A stretch of DNA of 64,000 nucleotides, from assembly GCF_907164575.1 (NCBI RefSeq), contig NZ_CAJQYY010000028.1:1-64000 (forward strand), written 5' to 3'. This DNA comes from Paraburkholderia gardini. GTDB taxonomy: Bacteria > Pseudomonadota > Gammaproteobacteria > Burkholderiales > Burkholderiaceae. Shown here piece after piece: positions 34,944 to 42,706 of the stretch. A program made the translations under genes and the position numbers. Under the pieces are notes generated by a model, which saw only the letters and a program-made list of their open reading frames with translations, did not search any database and was not told the origin of the DNA. Each line of letters opens with the position of its first letter. Within the stretch, counting starts at the first letter, position 1.

Positions 34944-37055
34944 ATGACTGACCATTCTGCAACCCGGTCCATGTTCGACCCGGCGCTGGTGCGCCCGGCG
35001 ATCGCGGACTCCTTCAGAAAACTCACGCCGCGTACGCAGTTTCGCAACCCGGTGATGTTCTGTGTGTACGTCGGCAGCATCCTGACGACGATCCTCTGGG
35101 TCGCCGCGCTGGCCGGCCAGGCCGAAGCGCCCGCGGGTTTCATTCTCGCGGTCACGCTGTGGCTATGGTTCACGGTGCTGTTCGCGAACTTCGCGGAGGC
35201 GCTTGCCGAAGGCCGTTCGAAGGCCCAGGCCGCGTCGCTGCGCAGCGCGAAGAAAGACGTGATGGCGAAGAAGCTCAACGAGCCGCATCCGAAGTCGCCG
35301 ATCCGCATCATGACCGCTACCGACCTGCGCCGCGGCGACGTCGTGCTCGTCGAAACCGGTGACGTGATTCCGGCCGACGGCGAAGTAATCGAAGGCGTCG
35401 CGTCGGTCGATGAATCGGCCATCACCGGCGAATCCGCGCCGGTGATCCGCGAGTCGGGCGGCGACTTTTCGTCGGTGACGGGCGGCACGCGTGTGCTGTC
35501 GGACTGGATCGTCGTGAAGGTGACGGCCAATCCGGGCGAGGCGTTTCTCGACCGCATGATCGCGATGGTCGAAGGCGCGAAGCGTCAGAAGACGCCGAAC
35601 GAAATCGCGCTGACGATCCTGCTCGTCGCGCTGACGATCGTGATGCTGCTCGCTACCGCGACGCTTCTGCCGTTCTCGATATTCGCCGTCGAGGCGGCGA
35701 AAGCGGGCCACGTCGTGACGATCACGGCGCTCGTCGCGCTGCTCGTGTGCCTGATTCCGACGACGATCGGCGGCCTGCTGTCCGCCATCGGCGTGGCCGG
35801 CATGAGCCGCATGATGCAGGCGAACGTGATCGCCACATCGGGCCGCGCGGTGGAAGCCGCGGGCGACGTCGACGTGCTGCTGCTCGACAAGACCGGCACG
35901 ATCACGCTCGGCAACCGTCAGGCTTCGCTTTTCGTGCCCGCGCCCGGTGTCAGCGAGGAAATGCTGGCGGATGCGGCGCAGCTATCGTCGCTCGCCGACG
36001 AAACACCGGAAGGCCGCAGCATCGTGGTGCTCGCGAAGCAGCGCTTCAACATCCGTCAACGCGATATGGCGACGCTGCATCCGGTGTTCCTCGCCTTCAG
36101 CGCGCACACGCGGATGAGCGGCGTCGACCTGTCCCCCCAGGGACCTTCCTCCGGGGCGTCCCCCCGGGAGATCCGCAAGGGCGCCGCCGATGCCGTGAAG
36201 CATTACGTCGAAGCGCACGGCGGTCGCTATCCGCAGGAAATCAGCAATGCGGTTGCCGAAGTCGCGCGGCGCGGCAGCACGCCGCTCGTGGTGGCGGAAC
36301 AACTGGACGGCGCGGCGCGTGTGCTCGGTGTGATCGAACTGAAGGACGTCGTGAAGGGCGGCATCAAGGAGCGCTTTGCCGAACTGCGCAGGATGGGCAT
36401 CAAGACCGTGATGGTGACGGGCGACAACCGGCTGACCGCGGCGGCGATCGCAGCGGAAGCCGGTGTCGACGATTTCCTCGCCGAAGCCACGCCCGAAGCG
36501 AAGCTCTCGACGATCCGCGCGCATCAGGCCGAGGGCCGTCTCGTCGCGATGACCGGCGACGGCACGAACGACGCCCCGGCGCTCGCCCAGGCCGACGTCG
36601 CCGTGGCGATGAACACCGGCACGCAGGCGGCGAAGGAAGCCGGCAACATGGTCGACCTCGATTCGAATCCGACCAAGCTGATCGAGATCGTCGAGATCGG
36701 CAAGCAGATGCTGATGACGCGCGGCTCGCTCACGACGTTCTCGATTGCCAACGACGTCGCCAAGTACTTCGCGATCATTCCGGCCGCGTTCGCCACGACC
36801 TACCCGGCGTTGAACGCGCTGAACGTGATGCATCTCGCGACACCGGCGTCCGCGATCATGTCGGCGGTGATTTTCAACGCGCTGATCATCGTGATGCTGA
36901 TTCCGCTCGCGCTGAAGGGGGTGCGCTACCGCCCGCTCGGCGCCGCGGTGCTGCTGCGTCGCAATCTGCTGGTGTATGGCCTCGGCGGGATCATCGTGCC
37001 GTTCATCGGCATCAAGCTCATCGATATGGTGCTGGCCGCGTTCGGCTGGGTGTGA
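34944..37055 (+). CDS. kdpB: K(+)-transporting ATPase subunit B, P-type ATPase
   Basis: The energising P-type ATPase of Kdp. The phosphorylated Asp is in DKTGTIT (D315). TGES (as ITGESAPV) in the A domain, [15 protein letters not shown] and [15 protein letters not shown] in the P domain are intact. The 703 residues exceed the usual 682. Most of the excess is at residues about 396-409 in the nucleotide-binding domain, where [19 protein letters not shown] replaces the compact sequence normally found between MSGV and IRKG. The underlying DNA is GC-rich and repeated (36131-36170). Confidence 0.97.
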   Translation: MTDHSATRSMFDPALVRPAIADSFRKLTPRTQFRNPVMFCVYVGSILTTILWVAALAGQAEAPAGFILAVTLWLWFTVLFANFAEALAEGRSKAQAASLRSAKKDVMAKKLNEPHPKSPIRIMTATDLRRGDVVLVETGDVIPADGEVIEGVASVDESAITGESAPVIRESGGDFSSVTGGTRVLSDWIVVKVTANPGEAFLDRMIAMVEGAKRQKTPNEIALTILLVALTIVMLLATATLLPFSIFAVEAAKAGHVVTITALVALLVCLIPTTIGGLLSAIGVAGMSRMMQANVIATSGRAVEAAGDVDVLLLDKTGTITLGNRQASLFVPAPGVSEEMLADAAQLSSLADETPEGRSIVVLAKQRFNIRQRDMATLHPVFLAFSAHTRMSGVDLSPQGPSSGASPREIRKGAADAVKHYVEAHGGRYPQEISNAVAEVARRGSTPLVVAEQLDGAARVLGVIELKDVVKGGIKERFAELRRMGIKTVMVTGDNRLTAAAIAAEAGVDDFLAEATPEAKLSTIRAHQAEGRLVAMTGDGTNDAPALAQADVAVAMNTGTQAAKEAGNMVDLDSNPTKLIEIVEIGKQMLMTRGSLTTFSIANDVAKYFAIIPAAFATTYPALNALNVMHLATPASAIMSAVIFNALIIVMLIPLALKGVRYRPLGAAVLLRRNLLVYGLGGIIVPFIGIKLIDMVLAAFGWV
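36131..36170 (+). repeat. Short in-frame GC-rich repeat insertion within kdpB
   Basis: Two near-identical 13-mers, GTCCCCCCAGGGA (36131-36143) and GTCCCCCCGGGAG (36158-36170), lie 14 bases apart in the nucleotide-binding domain coding region. The encoded Ser/Pro/Gly stretch is absent from typical KdpB. It resembles the small palindromic repeat units that can insert in frame in proteobacterial genes. Confidence 0.45.
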
Positions 37056-37094
37056 TCAGGCCCGCTTCGGATCATTCAAAAGGAAACAGTCGTC

Positions 37095-37673
37095 ATGAAA
37101 TCGCTATTTCGTCCGCTCATCGTGATCTTCGCCGTGCTCAGCGCGGTGACGGGTCTCGCGTATCCCGCGGTGATGACCGCGGTGGGGCAGGCTGCCTTCC
37201 ACGATCAGGCGAACGGCAGTCTCGTCGAAGTGAACGGCAAGGTGGTCGGCTCGACGCTGATCGGCCAGCAGTTCGACGCGCCGCAGTATTTCTGGGGTCG
37301 CCTGTCGGCTACCGCGCCGATGCCGTACAACGCGCAAGGCTCATCAGGCTCGAACATCGGCCCGACCAACCCGGCGCTTGTCGATGAAGTCAAAGGCCGC
37401 ATCGACGCGCTGAAGGCCGCCGGCACCGACATGTCGCAGCCGGTGCCGGTCGATCTCGTGACGTCGTCGGCCAGCGGGCTCGATCCCGAGATCAGCCCGG
37501 CCGCGGCGGCGTATCAGATCGCACGCGTCGCGAAGGCGCGCGGGATGAACGCAAACGATGTGCAGGCACTGGTGGACCGTTATACGAGCGGGCGTCAGTT
37601 CGGCATCCTCGGCGAATCGCGCGTGAACGTGCTGGCGTTGAATCTCGCGCTCGACGCCGCGCATCGCGGATAG
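37095..37673 (+). CDS. kdpC: K(+)-transporting ATPase subunit C
   Basis: A 192-residue subunit with one N-terminal membrane helix ([20 protein letters not shown]) and a periplasmic domain. Typical KdpC elements are [39 protein letters not shown] and [20 protein letters not shown]. It assists assembly and ATP affinity of KdpB. It follows kdpB after 39 bases with a good AAAAGGAAA site. Confidence 0.96.
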   Translation: MKSLFRPLIVIFAVLSAVTGLAYPAVMTAVGQAAFHDQANGSLVEVNGKVVGSTLIGQQFDAPQYFWGRLSATAPMPYNAQGSSGSNIGPTNPALVDEVKGRIDALKAAGTDMSQPVPVDLVTSSASGLDPEISPAAAAYQIARVAKARGMNANDVQALVDRYTSGRQFGILGESRVNVLALNLALDAAHRG

Positions 37674-37708
37674 TTTTTGACGGGTGACATGCAGCAGGTG
37701 CACGTCAG

Positions 37709-37732
37709 GGCGGCGCTCGCGCGCCGCCTTTT
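37709..37732 (+). terminator. Terminator-like hairpin between kdpC and kdpD
   Basis: GGCGGCGC (37709-37716), loop TCGC, GCGCCGCC (37721-37728), then TTTT. The 8-bp GC stem is strong but the T-run is short, so it may only reduce read-through from kdpFABC into kdpDE. Confidence 0.65.
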
Positions 37733-37840
37733 GCGTTCGCACGGGCGCATCAAATTGCAGCGGATTCACTGGCGTGCGACCATGCACAGATGACCTGCCG
37801 CCCGCGCGCACGCCGCGGCGGCAACCTGGAACGACTACGC

Positions 37841-40666
37841 ATGAACCGACCCGATCCCGATGCGCTCCTCGACCGGCTGCAGCGCGAGGAAGCCAGAAGC
37901 CAGCGTGGCAGGCTGAAGATTTTCTTCGGCGCTTCGGCGGGCGTGGGAAAAACGTATGCGATGCTGCAGGCGGCGCGCCGTCGTGCCGACGAGGGCGTCG
38001 ACGTGGTCGTCGGCATTGCGGAAACGCACGGGCGCACCGAAACCGCCGCGGTGCTCGACGGCCTCGATGTGCTGCCGCTTGCGCAGATTGAATATCGCGG
38101 CCGCAAGCTCGGCGAATTCGATCTCGACGCCGCGCTCGCGCGCAAGCCGCAACTGATCCTCGTCGACGAGCTCGCGCATTCGAACGTCCCCGGCGCGCGA
38201 CATCTGAAGCGCTGGCAGGACGTCCACGAACTGCTCGACGCCGGCATCGAGGTCTATACGACGGTCAACGTGCAGCACCTCGAAAGCCTCAACGACGTGG
38301 TCGGACAGATCACCGGCATTCGGGTCTGGGAGACGGTGCCCGACCGCGTGTTCGACGGCGCGGATGAAGTCACGCTCGTCGATCTGCCGGCCGAGGAGCT
38401 GCTCGACCGGATGCGCGACGGCAAGGTCTATCTGCCGCAGCAGGCCGAGCGCGCGGTGCGCAATTTCTTTCGCAAAGGCAATCTGATCGCGTTGCGCGAA
38501 CTCGCGTTGCGGCGCACGGCCGACCGGGTCGATGCGCAGATGCGCGAATACCGCGCCGACCAGTCGATCCAGCGTATCTGGCAGGCGCGCGACCGTCTGC
38601 TCGTCTGCGTCGGACCCGGACCGGATGCGCCCATGCTCGTGCGTGGCGCCGCGCGCCTCGCCGCGAGTCTGCGGGCCGACTGGATCGCCGTGTATGTCGA
38701 GACGCCGAAGCTGCAACGGCTGCCCGACGCGCGGCGCGAGCGCACGCTCAACGCGCTGAAGCTCGCCGCCGAACTCGGCGCGGAAACCGCGACGCTCGCC
38801 GGCAACGATGCCGTCGCCGCGCTGATCGGCTATGCGCGGGTGCGCAACGTATCGAAGCTCGTGGCCGGTGCTTCGTCGCGTTCGGGTTTTACGCGCTGGG
38901 TTCGCCGTCCGCTGGGCGATCGCATCGCGGAGCGCGCGGGCGACCTCGATCTGACGTTGATCGGCGCGCCGCACGAAAGCGATGCCAGCGTGCGCCACGC
39001 GCCGCTGGATGCCGGCGCAAGCGCATGGCGGGACGCGCTGGGCGCGGTCCGCGAGCGACGTTCGTCGCCGTCCGCGTATGGCGGGGCACTGGCGATCTGC
39101 TCGGTCATCACGGTGGTGGCGAGCCGGCTCGAGAATCACATCGATCTGACCAATCTCGTCATGCTGTATCTGCTCGGCGTGATTTTCGCGGCGGCAAAGC
39201 TGGGGCGCGGCCCGGGCGTCGTGCTGTCGTTCATGAGCGTCGCGGCATTCGATTTCTTTTTCGTGCCGCCGCGTATGTCGCTGTCGGTGACGGATACGCA
39301 ATATCTGCTGACGTTCCTCGGCATGCTGCTGACGGCGCTCGTGATCAGCCATCTGACGTCGAGCCTGCGCCACGAGGCGAGCGTCGCGCGGCGCCGCGAG
39401 CAGCGCACCGGGGCGATGTACGAAATGGCGCGCGAACTGGCTGCGGCGCTTGCGACCGAACAGATCGTCGGCATCGGTAGCCGGCATGTGAGCGACGTGT
39501 TTCGCGCGCGCGTCGCGATCCTTTTGCCCGACAGCGCCGATCAGGTCAGGCAGAAGATCGAGGAAACCGATCCGGCCGTCACGCTCGATGGTGCCGCGCT
39601 CGATATCGACGTGGGACAGTGGGTCTACGACCAGCAGAAACCGGCGGGCCACGGTACCGATACGCTGCCGGCCGCCACCGCGCTCTATCTGCCGTTAAAG
39701 GCGCCGATGCGCACGCGCGGCGTGCTCGCGGTCGTCACGCGAGACGATCGCGAGCTCGACGTGCCGGAACAGCAGCGTATGCTCGACGCCTTCGCCGCGC
39801 AGATCGCGCTCGCGCTCGAACGCGTGCATTACGTCGACATCGCGCGCGATGCGCTCGTGAACATGGAATCGGAGCGCCTGCGCAATTCATTGCTGTCGGC
39901 GATTTCGCACGACCTGCGCACGCCGCTGACGGCGATCGTCGGCTTTTCATCGATGCTTGCGCAGCAGCATGAAGCGAACGTGGAGCCGAAACCCGGCGAC
40001 GATCTCGTCGACGCGATTCACGAAGAAGCGCTGCGGATGACGGGGATCGTCACGAATCTTCTCGACATGGCACGGCTTCAGGCGGGCGGCTTGCAGCTGA
40101 ATCGCCAGTGGTCGCTGCTCGAGGAGACGGTGGGCGCCGCGTTGCGCGCGTGCCGCCGGGTGCTGGCGCGGCATCCGGTGCAGGTGAAGCTGCCGCTCGA
40201 TCTGCCGCTGCTTCAGCTCGACGCGGTGTTGATGGAGCGGCTCTTTTCGAACCTGTTCGAAAACGCCGCGAAATACGCGCCGCTGGATACGCCGCTTGCG
40301 ATCGGCGCCGAACGCATCGAAGACGACGGCAAGCCGTTCGTGCGCGTGACTGTCGACGATGCCGGCCCGGGTTTGCCTGCCGGCATGGAAACGCGCGTGT
40401 TCGAGAAATTCACGCGCGGCGAGAAGGAATCGGCGAAGCCTGGCATCGGCTTGGGGCTTGCAATCTGCCGCGCGATCGTCGACGCGCATGGCGGTACAAT
40501 CGGCGCGGCCAGTCGCGTCGCATCCGACGGACGGATCGAAGGCGCGCGCTTCTGGTTCACGTTGCCGGTGGAGACCCCACCACCCGAACCCGAAGCGTCC
40601 GATTTGCTGGATTCGTTCGATGAGCCGGATGTACCCGCGCCAATTTCAAAGCCCGCCCATGAGTGA
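37841..40666 (+). CDS. kdpD: Sensor histidine kinase KdpD
   Basis: The K+ and turgor sensor, 941 residues. The N-terminal KdpD domain has Walker A ASAGVGKTYAML and a Usp-like domain follows (LVCVGPGPDAPMLVRGA). Four membrane helices occupy about 425-515 (AICSVITVVASRL; LVMLYLLGVIFAA). A GAF-like region is followed by the HisKA box SAISHDLRTPLTAI (H690) and ATPase boxes FSNLFENAAKYAP and GIGLGLAICRAIV. The start at 37841 begins MNRPDPDALLDRLQREE. It overlaps kdpE by 8 bases. Confidence 0.96.
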   Translation: MNRPDPDALLDRLQREEARSQRGRLKIFFGASAGVGKTYAMLQAARRRADEGVDVVVGIAETHGRTETAAVLDGLDVLPLAQIEYRGRKLGEFDLDAALARKPQLILVDELAHSNVPGARHLKRWQDVHELLDAGIEVYTTVNVQHLESLNDVVGQITGIRVWETVPDRVFDGADEVTLVDLPAEELLDRMRDGKVYLPQQAERAVRNFFRKGNLIALRELALRRTADRVDAQMREYRADQSIQRIWQARDRLLVCVGPGPDAPMLVRGAARLAASLRADWIAVYVETPKLQRLPDARRERTLNALKLAAELGAETATLAGNDAVAALIGYARVRNVSKLVAGASSRSGFTRWVRRPLGDRIAERAGDLDLTLIGAPHESDASVRHAPLDAGASAWRDALGAVRERRSSPSAYGGALAICSVITVVASRLENHIDLTNLVMLYLLGVIFAAAKLGRGPGVVLSFMSVAAFDFFFVPPRMSLSVTDTQYLLTFLGMLLTALVISHLTSSLRHEASVARRREQRTGAMYEMARELAAALATEQIVGIGSRHVSDVFRARVAILLPDSADQVRQKIEETDPAVTLDGAALDIDVGQWVYDQQKPAGHGTDTLPAATALYLPLKAPMRTRGVLAVVTRDDRELDVPEQQRMLDAFAAQIALALERVHYVDIARDALVNMESERLRNSLLSAISHDLRTPLTAIVGFSSMLAQQHEANVEPKPGDDLVDAIHEEALRMTGIVTNLLDMARLQAGGLQLNRQWSLLEETVGAALRACRRVLARHPVQVKLPLDLPLLQLDAVLMERLFSNLFENAAKYAPLDTPLAIGAERIEDDGKPFVRVTVDDAGPGLPAGMETRVFEKFTRGEKESAKPGIGLGLAICRAIVDAHGGTIGAASRVASDGRIEGARFWFTLPVETPPPEPEASDLLDSFDEPDVPAPISKPAHE

Positions 40667-41357
40667 CCCGAGCATTACCGTCGTGCTGATCGAAGACGAA
40701 AAACAGATCCGGCGCTTCGTGCGCACGTCACTGGAAGGCGAGGGCATGGTGGTCCACGACGCGGAGACCGGCAAGCAGGGTCTCGTCGAAGCCGCCACGC
40801 GCAAACCCGATCTGGTGATCGTCGATCTGGGCCTGCCCGACACCGACGGCCTCGACGTGATCCGCGAACTGCGCGGCTGGAGCGAACTGCCGGTCATCGT
40901 GCTGTCGGCACGCACGCAGGAAAGCGAAAAGGTCGCGGCCCTCGACGCCGGCGCGGACGATTACCTGACCAAGCCGTTCGGTGTGTCCGAACTGCTCGCG
41001 CGGATCCGCGCGCATTTGCGCCGGCGCAACCATGGCGGGGCGAGCGAAGCGCCGCAGGTCCATTTCGGCGCGATCACGGTCGATCTGGCGTTGCGCCAGG
41101 TGACCCGTGAAGGCGCGCCCGTGCATCTGACGCCGCTCGAATACCGTCTGCTCGCCACGCTCGTGCGCCACGCCGGCCGCGTGCTGACGCACCGTCAACT
41201 GCTGCGCGATGTGTGGGGCCCCTCGCACGTCGAAAGTCATCACTACCTGCGCATCTACATGGCGCATCTGCGGCAGAAACTGGAGCGCGATCCGGCCCAG
41301 CCGGAACATATCGTGACCGAAACGGGTGTCGGCTACCGGCTCGTCGGCGCCACATGA
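40659..41357 (+). CDS. kdpE: Response regulator KdpE
   Basis: An OmpR-family regulator of kdpFABC, 232 residues. Receiver: LIEDEKQI (acidic pair), phosphorylated Asp in IVDLGLPD (D56), switch Thr/Ser in VLSART, and Lys in YLTKPF. The winged-helix C-terminus has TPLEYRLLATLVRHAGRVLT and a DNA-binding end HHYLRIYMAHLRQKLE. Its ATG at 40659 lies within the end of kdpD, so the two are coupled. Confidence 0.96.
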   Translation: MSDPSITVVLIEDEKQIRRFVRTSLEGEGMVVHDAETGKQGLVEAATRKPDLVIVDLGLPDTDGLDVIRELRGWSELPVIVLSARTQESEKVAALDAGADDYLTKPFGVSELLARIRAHLRRRNHGGASEAPQVHFGAITVDLALRQVTREGAPVHLTPLEYRLLATLVRHAGRVLTHRQLLRDVWGPSHVESHHYLRIYMAHLRQKLERDPAQPEHIVTETGVGYRLVGAT

Positions 41358-41402
41358 TCATATGATTCCGGATATCCCGGCCCGGCGCGGCCAGATCCGT
41401 CT

Positions 41403-41411
41403 TGATATAAT
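41403..41411 (+). promoter_or_regulatory. Extended -10 promoter for the riboswitch-gdx transcript
   Basis: TGATATAAT: a perfect TATAAT (41406-41411) with an upstream TG. The -35 is poor. The predicted transcription start near 41418 coincides with the first base of the riboswitch stem at 41419. Confidence 0.55.
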
Positions 41412-41418
41412 CGCGACT

Positions 41419-41463
41419 GTGTAAGGACGACCTTGCACGTGTTCTGTATAGCCGGGACGACCC
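41419..41463 (+). promoter_or_regulatory. Guanidine-II riboswitch (mini-ykkC)
   Basis: Two small hairpins with the diagnostic ACGR loops. P1 has AAGG, ACGA, CCTT (41423-41434), extended by a GTGU/GCAC pairing to eight base pairs. P2 has GGG, ACGA, CCC (41454-41463). They are about 19 bases apart, and the Shine-Dalgarno GGAGG of gdx begins shortly after. Guanidine binding is known to bring the two loops together and expose the ribosome site. The gene downstream encodes a guanidinium exporter, which supports the call. Confidence 0.85.
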
Positions 41464-41486
41464 CATCTCATCCATGGAGGTCCCTC

Positions 41487-41807
41487 GTGTCCTGGATTCT
41501 TCTTTTTATCGCCGGTTTGCTGGAAGTCGCATGGGCGGCCGGTCTCAAATCCTCCGAAGGTTTCACGCGTTTCTGGCCGTCGGCGTTCACGGTCGTGACG
41601 GCGCTCGGCAGTTTCATCCTGCTCGCGATGGCCATGCGCCAGTTGCCGCTCGGCACGGCTTACGCCGTCTGGACGGGCATCGGCGCGGTCGGCGCATTCA
41701 TCTTCGGCATCGTGATGCTGGGCGAGGCGCTGACGGCGGCGCGGGTGGCGAGCGCGGCGCTGATCGTCGTCGGGTTGATCGGGCTGAAGCTGTCTTCGGG
41801 CCACTGA
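41487..41807 (+). CDS. gdx: Guanidinium exporter (SMR family, SugE/Gdx)
   Basis: A four-helix small multidrug-resistance protein of 106 residues that exports guanidinium by proton exchange. It begins [20 protein letters not shown], with the essential membrane Glu in [12 protein letters not shown] (E13), and continues [20 protein letters not shown], both typical of the Gdx (SugE) branch rather than EmrE. The start is a GTG at 41487, 7 bases after GGAGG. Regulation is by the riboswitch immediately upstream. It is a same-direction neighbour of kdpE but has its own promoter. Confidence 0.92.
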   Translation: MSWILLFIAGLLEVAWAAGLKSSEGFTRFWPSAFTVVTALGSFILLAMAMRQLPLGTAYAVWTGIGAVGAFIFGIVMLGEALTAARVASAALIVVGLIGLKLSSGH

Positions 41808-41909
41808 GCGCACCGGTTACAGGCGGAGCGCCCCGCCCCGCCCGTGGATGTCGCGCAACGCCGGGTGTCCTTCCCGGACGTCATTCAGCGGCCTGCGAAT
41901 CAACGTGGC

Positions 41910-41915
41910 TATAAT
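41910..41915 (+). promoter_or_regulatory. Consensus -10 box upstream of the DUF4126 gene
   Basis: A perfect TATAAT, 179 bases before the ATG at 42095. The -35 region is not recognisable. The 287-base gap 41808-42094 shows no other element. Confidence 0.3.
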
Positions 41916-42094
41916 GAAACCAGATCCAGTCACAAAGAGCCTCGCGCGGCTGGTCTGGCGTCGCTTCGGGTCTGATCGACCGCGCTGGCGCAGCGAGATC
42001 CGTCACCGTGCCGGCCAGTGGGTTCGCCATGCACGTCGCCCGTGCGACGCGCGTGAACGACCGTCCACCAGGTGCAGCGCGTCAGGAGGCAGCC

Positions 42095-42706
42095 ATGCTT
42101 GAATCACTTTCGCTTGCAGCAGGCCTTTCCTGGGGTAGCGGCTTGCGCCTCTATCTGACTGTGTTGCTGGCTGGCATCTTCGAACGGCTTGGCTTCATCC
42201 ATCTTCCCGAAACGCTGTCCGTACTGTCGTCGCCGTGGGTCATCGGCGCCGCCGCGGTGCTGACCGTCGCTGAATTCCTCGCCGACAAGATTCCCGCGTT
42301 CGATTCCCTCTGGGACGCGATTCACACCTTCATCCGCATTCCCGCTGGTGCGATGCTTGCAGCCGGTGCGCTCGGGCACGCCGATCCGGCGCTGCTGACC
42401 GTCGCGGCGCTCGCGGGCGGCACGCTCGCCGGCACCGCGCATCTGGCGAAGGCCGGCACGCGGGCGCTGATCAATCTCTCGCCGGAACCGGTGTCGAACG
42501 TGGTCGCGTCTTCCGCGGAGGATGGGCTCGTGTTCGGCGGCCTGCTGCTCGCGCTCTTCGTGCCGTTCCTGTTCCTGCTGCTGCTGATCGGTTTCCTGAT
42601 GGCGGCCGCGTGGGCGTTGCCGCGTTTGTGGCGCGGCGTGCAGGGCGGTTTTCGTGGGATGGCGAACCATATGGTGTCGCGACTCGTCAGGAGCCGGCAC
42701 GATTGA
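42095..42706 (+). CDS. DUF4126-domain membrane protein
   Basis: A 203-residue inner-membrane protein of unknown function with about five hydrophobic segments (LSLAAGLSWGSGLRLYLTVL at the N-terminus, a charged DKIPAFDSLWDAIHTFIRIP loop, and LLLALFVPFLFLLLLIGFLM near the end). The loop with the conserved FDSLWD is typical of DUF4126. GGAGG is 5-9 bases before the ATG. The TGA is overlapped by the TTG start of the following permease, so the two are likely co-translated. Confidence 0.8.
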   Translation: MLESLSLAAGLSWGSGLRLYLTVLLAGIFERLGFIHLPETLSVLSSPWVIGAAAVLTVAEFLADKIPAFDSLWDAIHTFIRIPAGAMLAAGALGHADPALLTVAALAGGTLAGTAHLAKAGTRALINLSPEPVSNVVASSAEDGLVFGGLLLALFVPFLFLLLLIGFLMAAAWALPRLWRGVQGGFRGMANHMVSRLVRSRHD

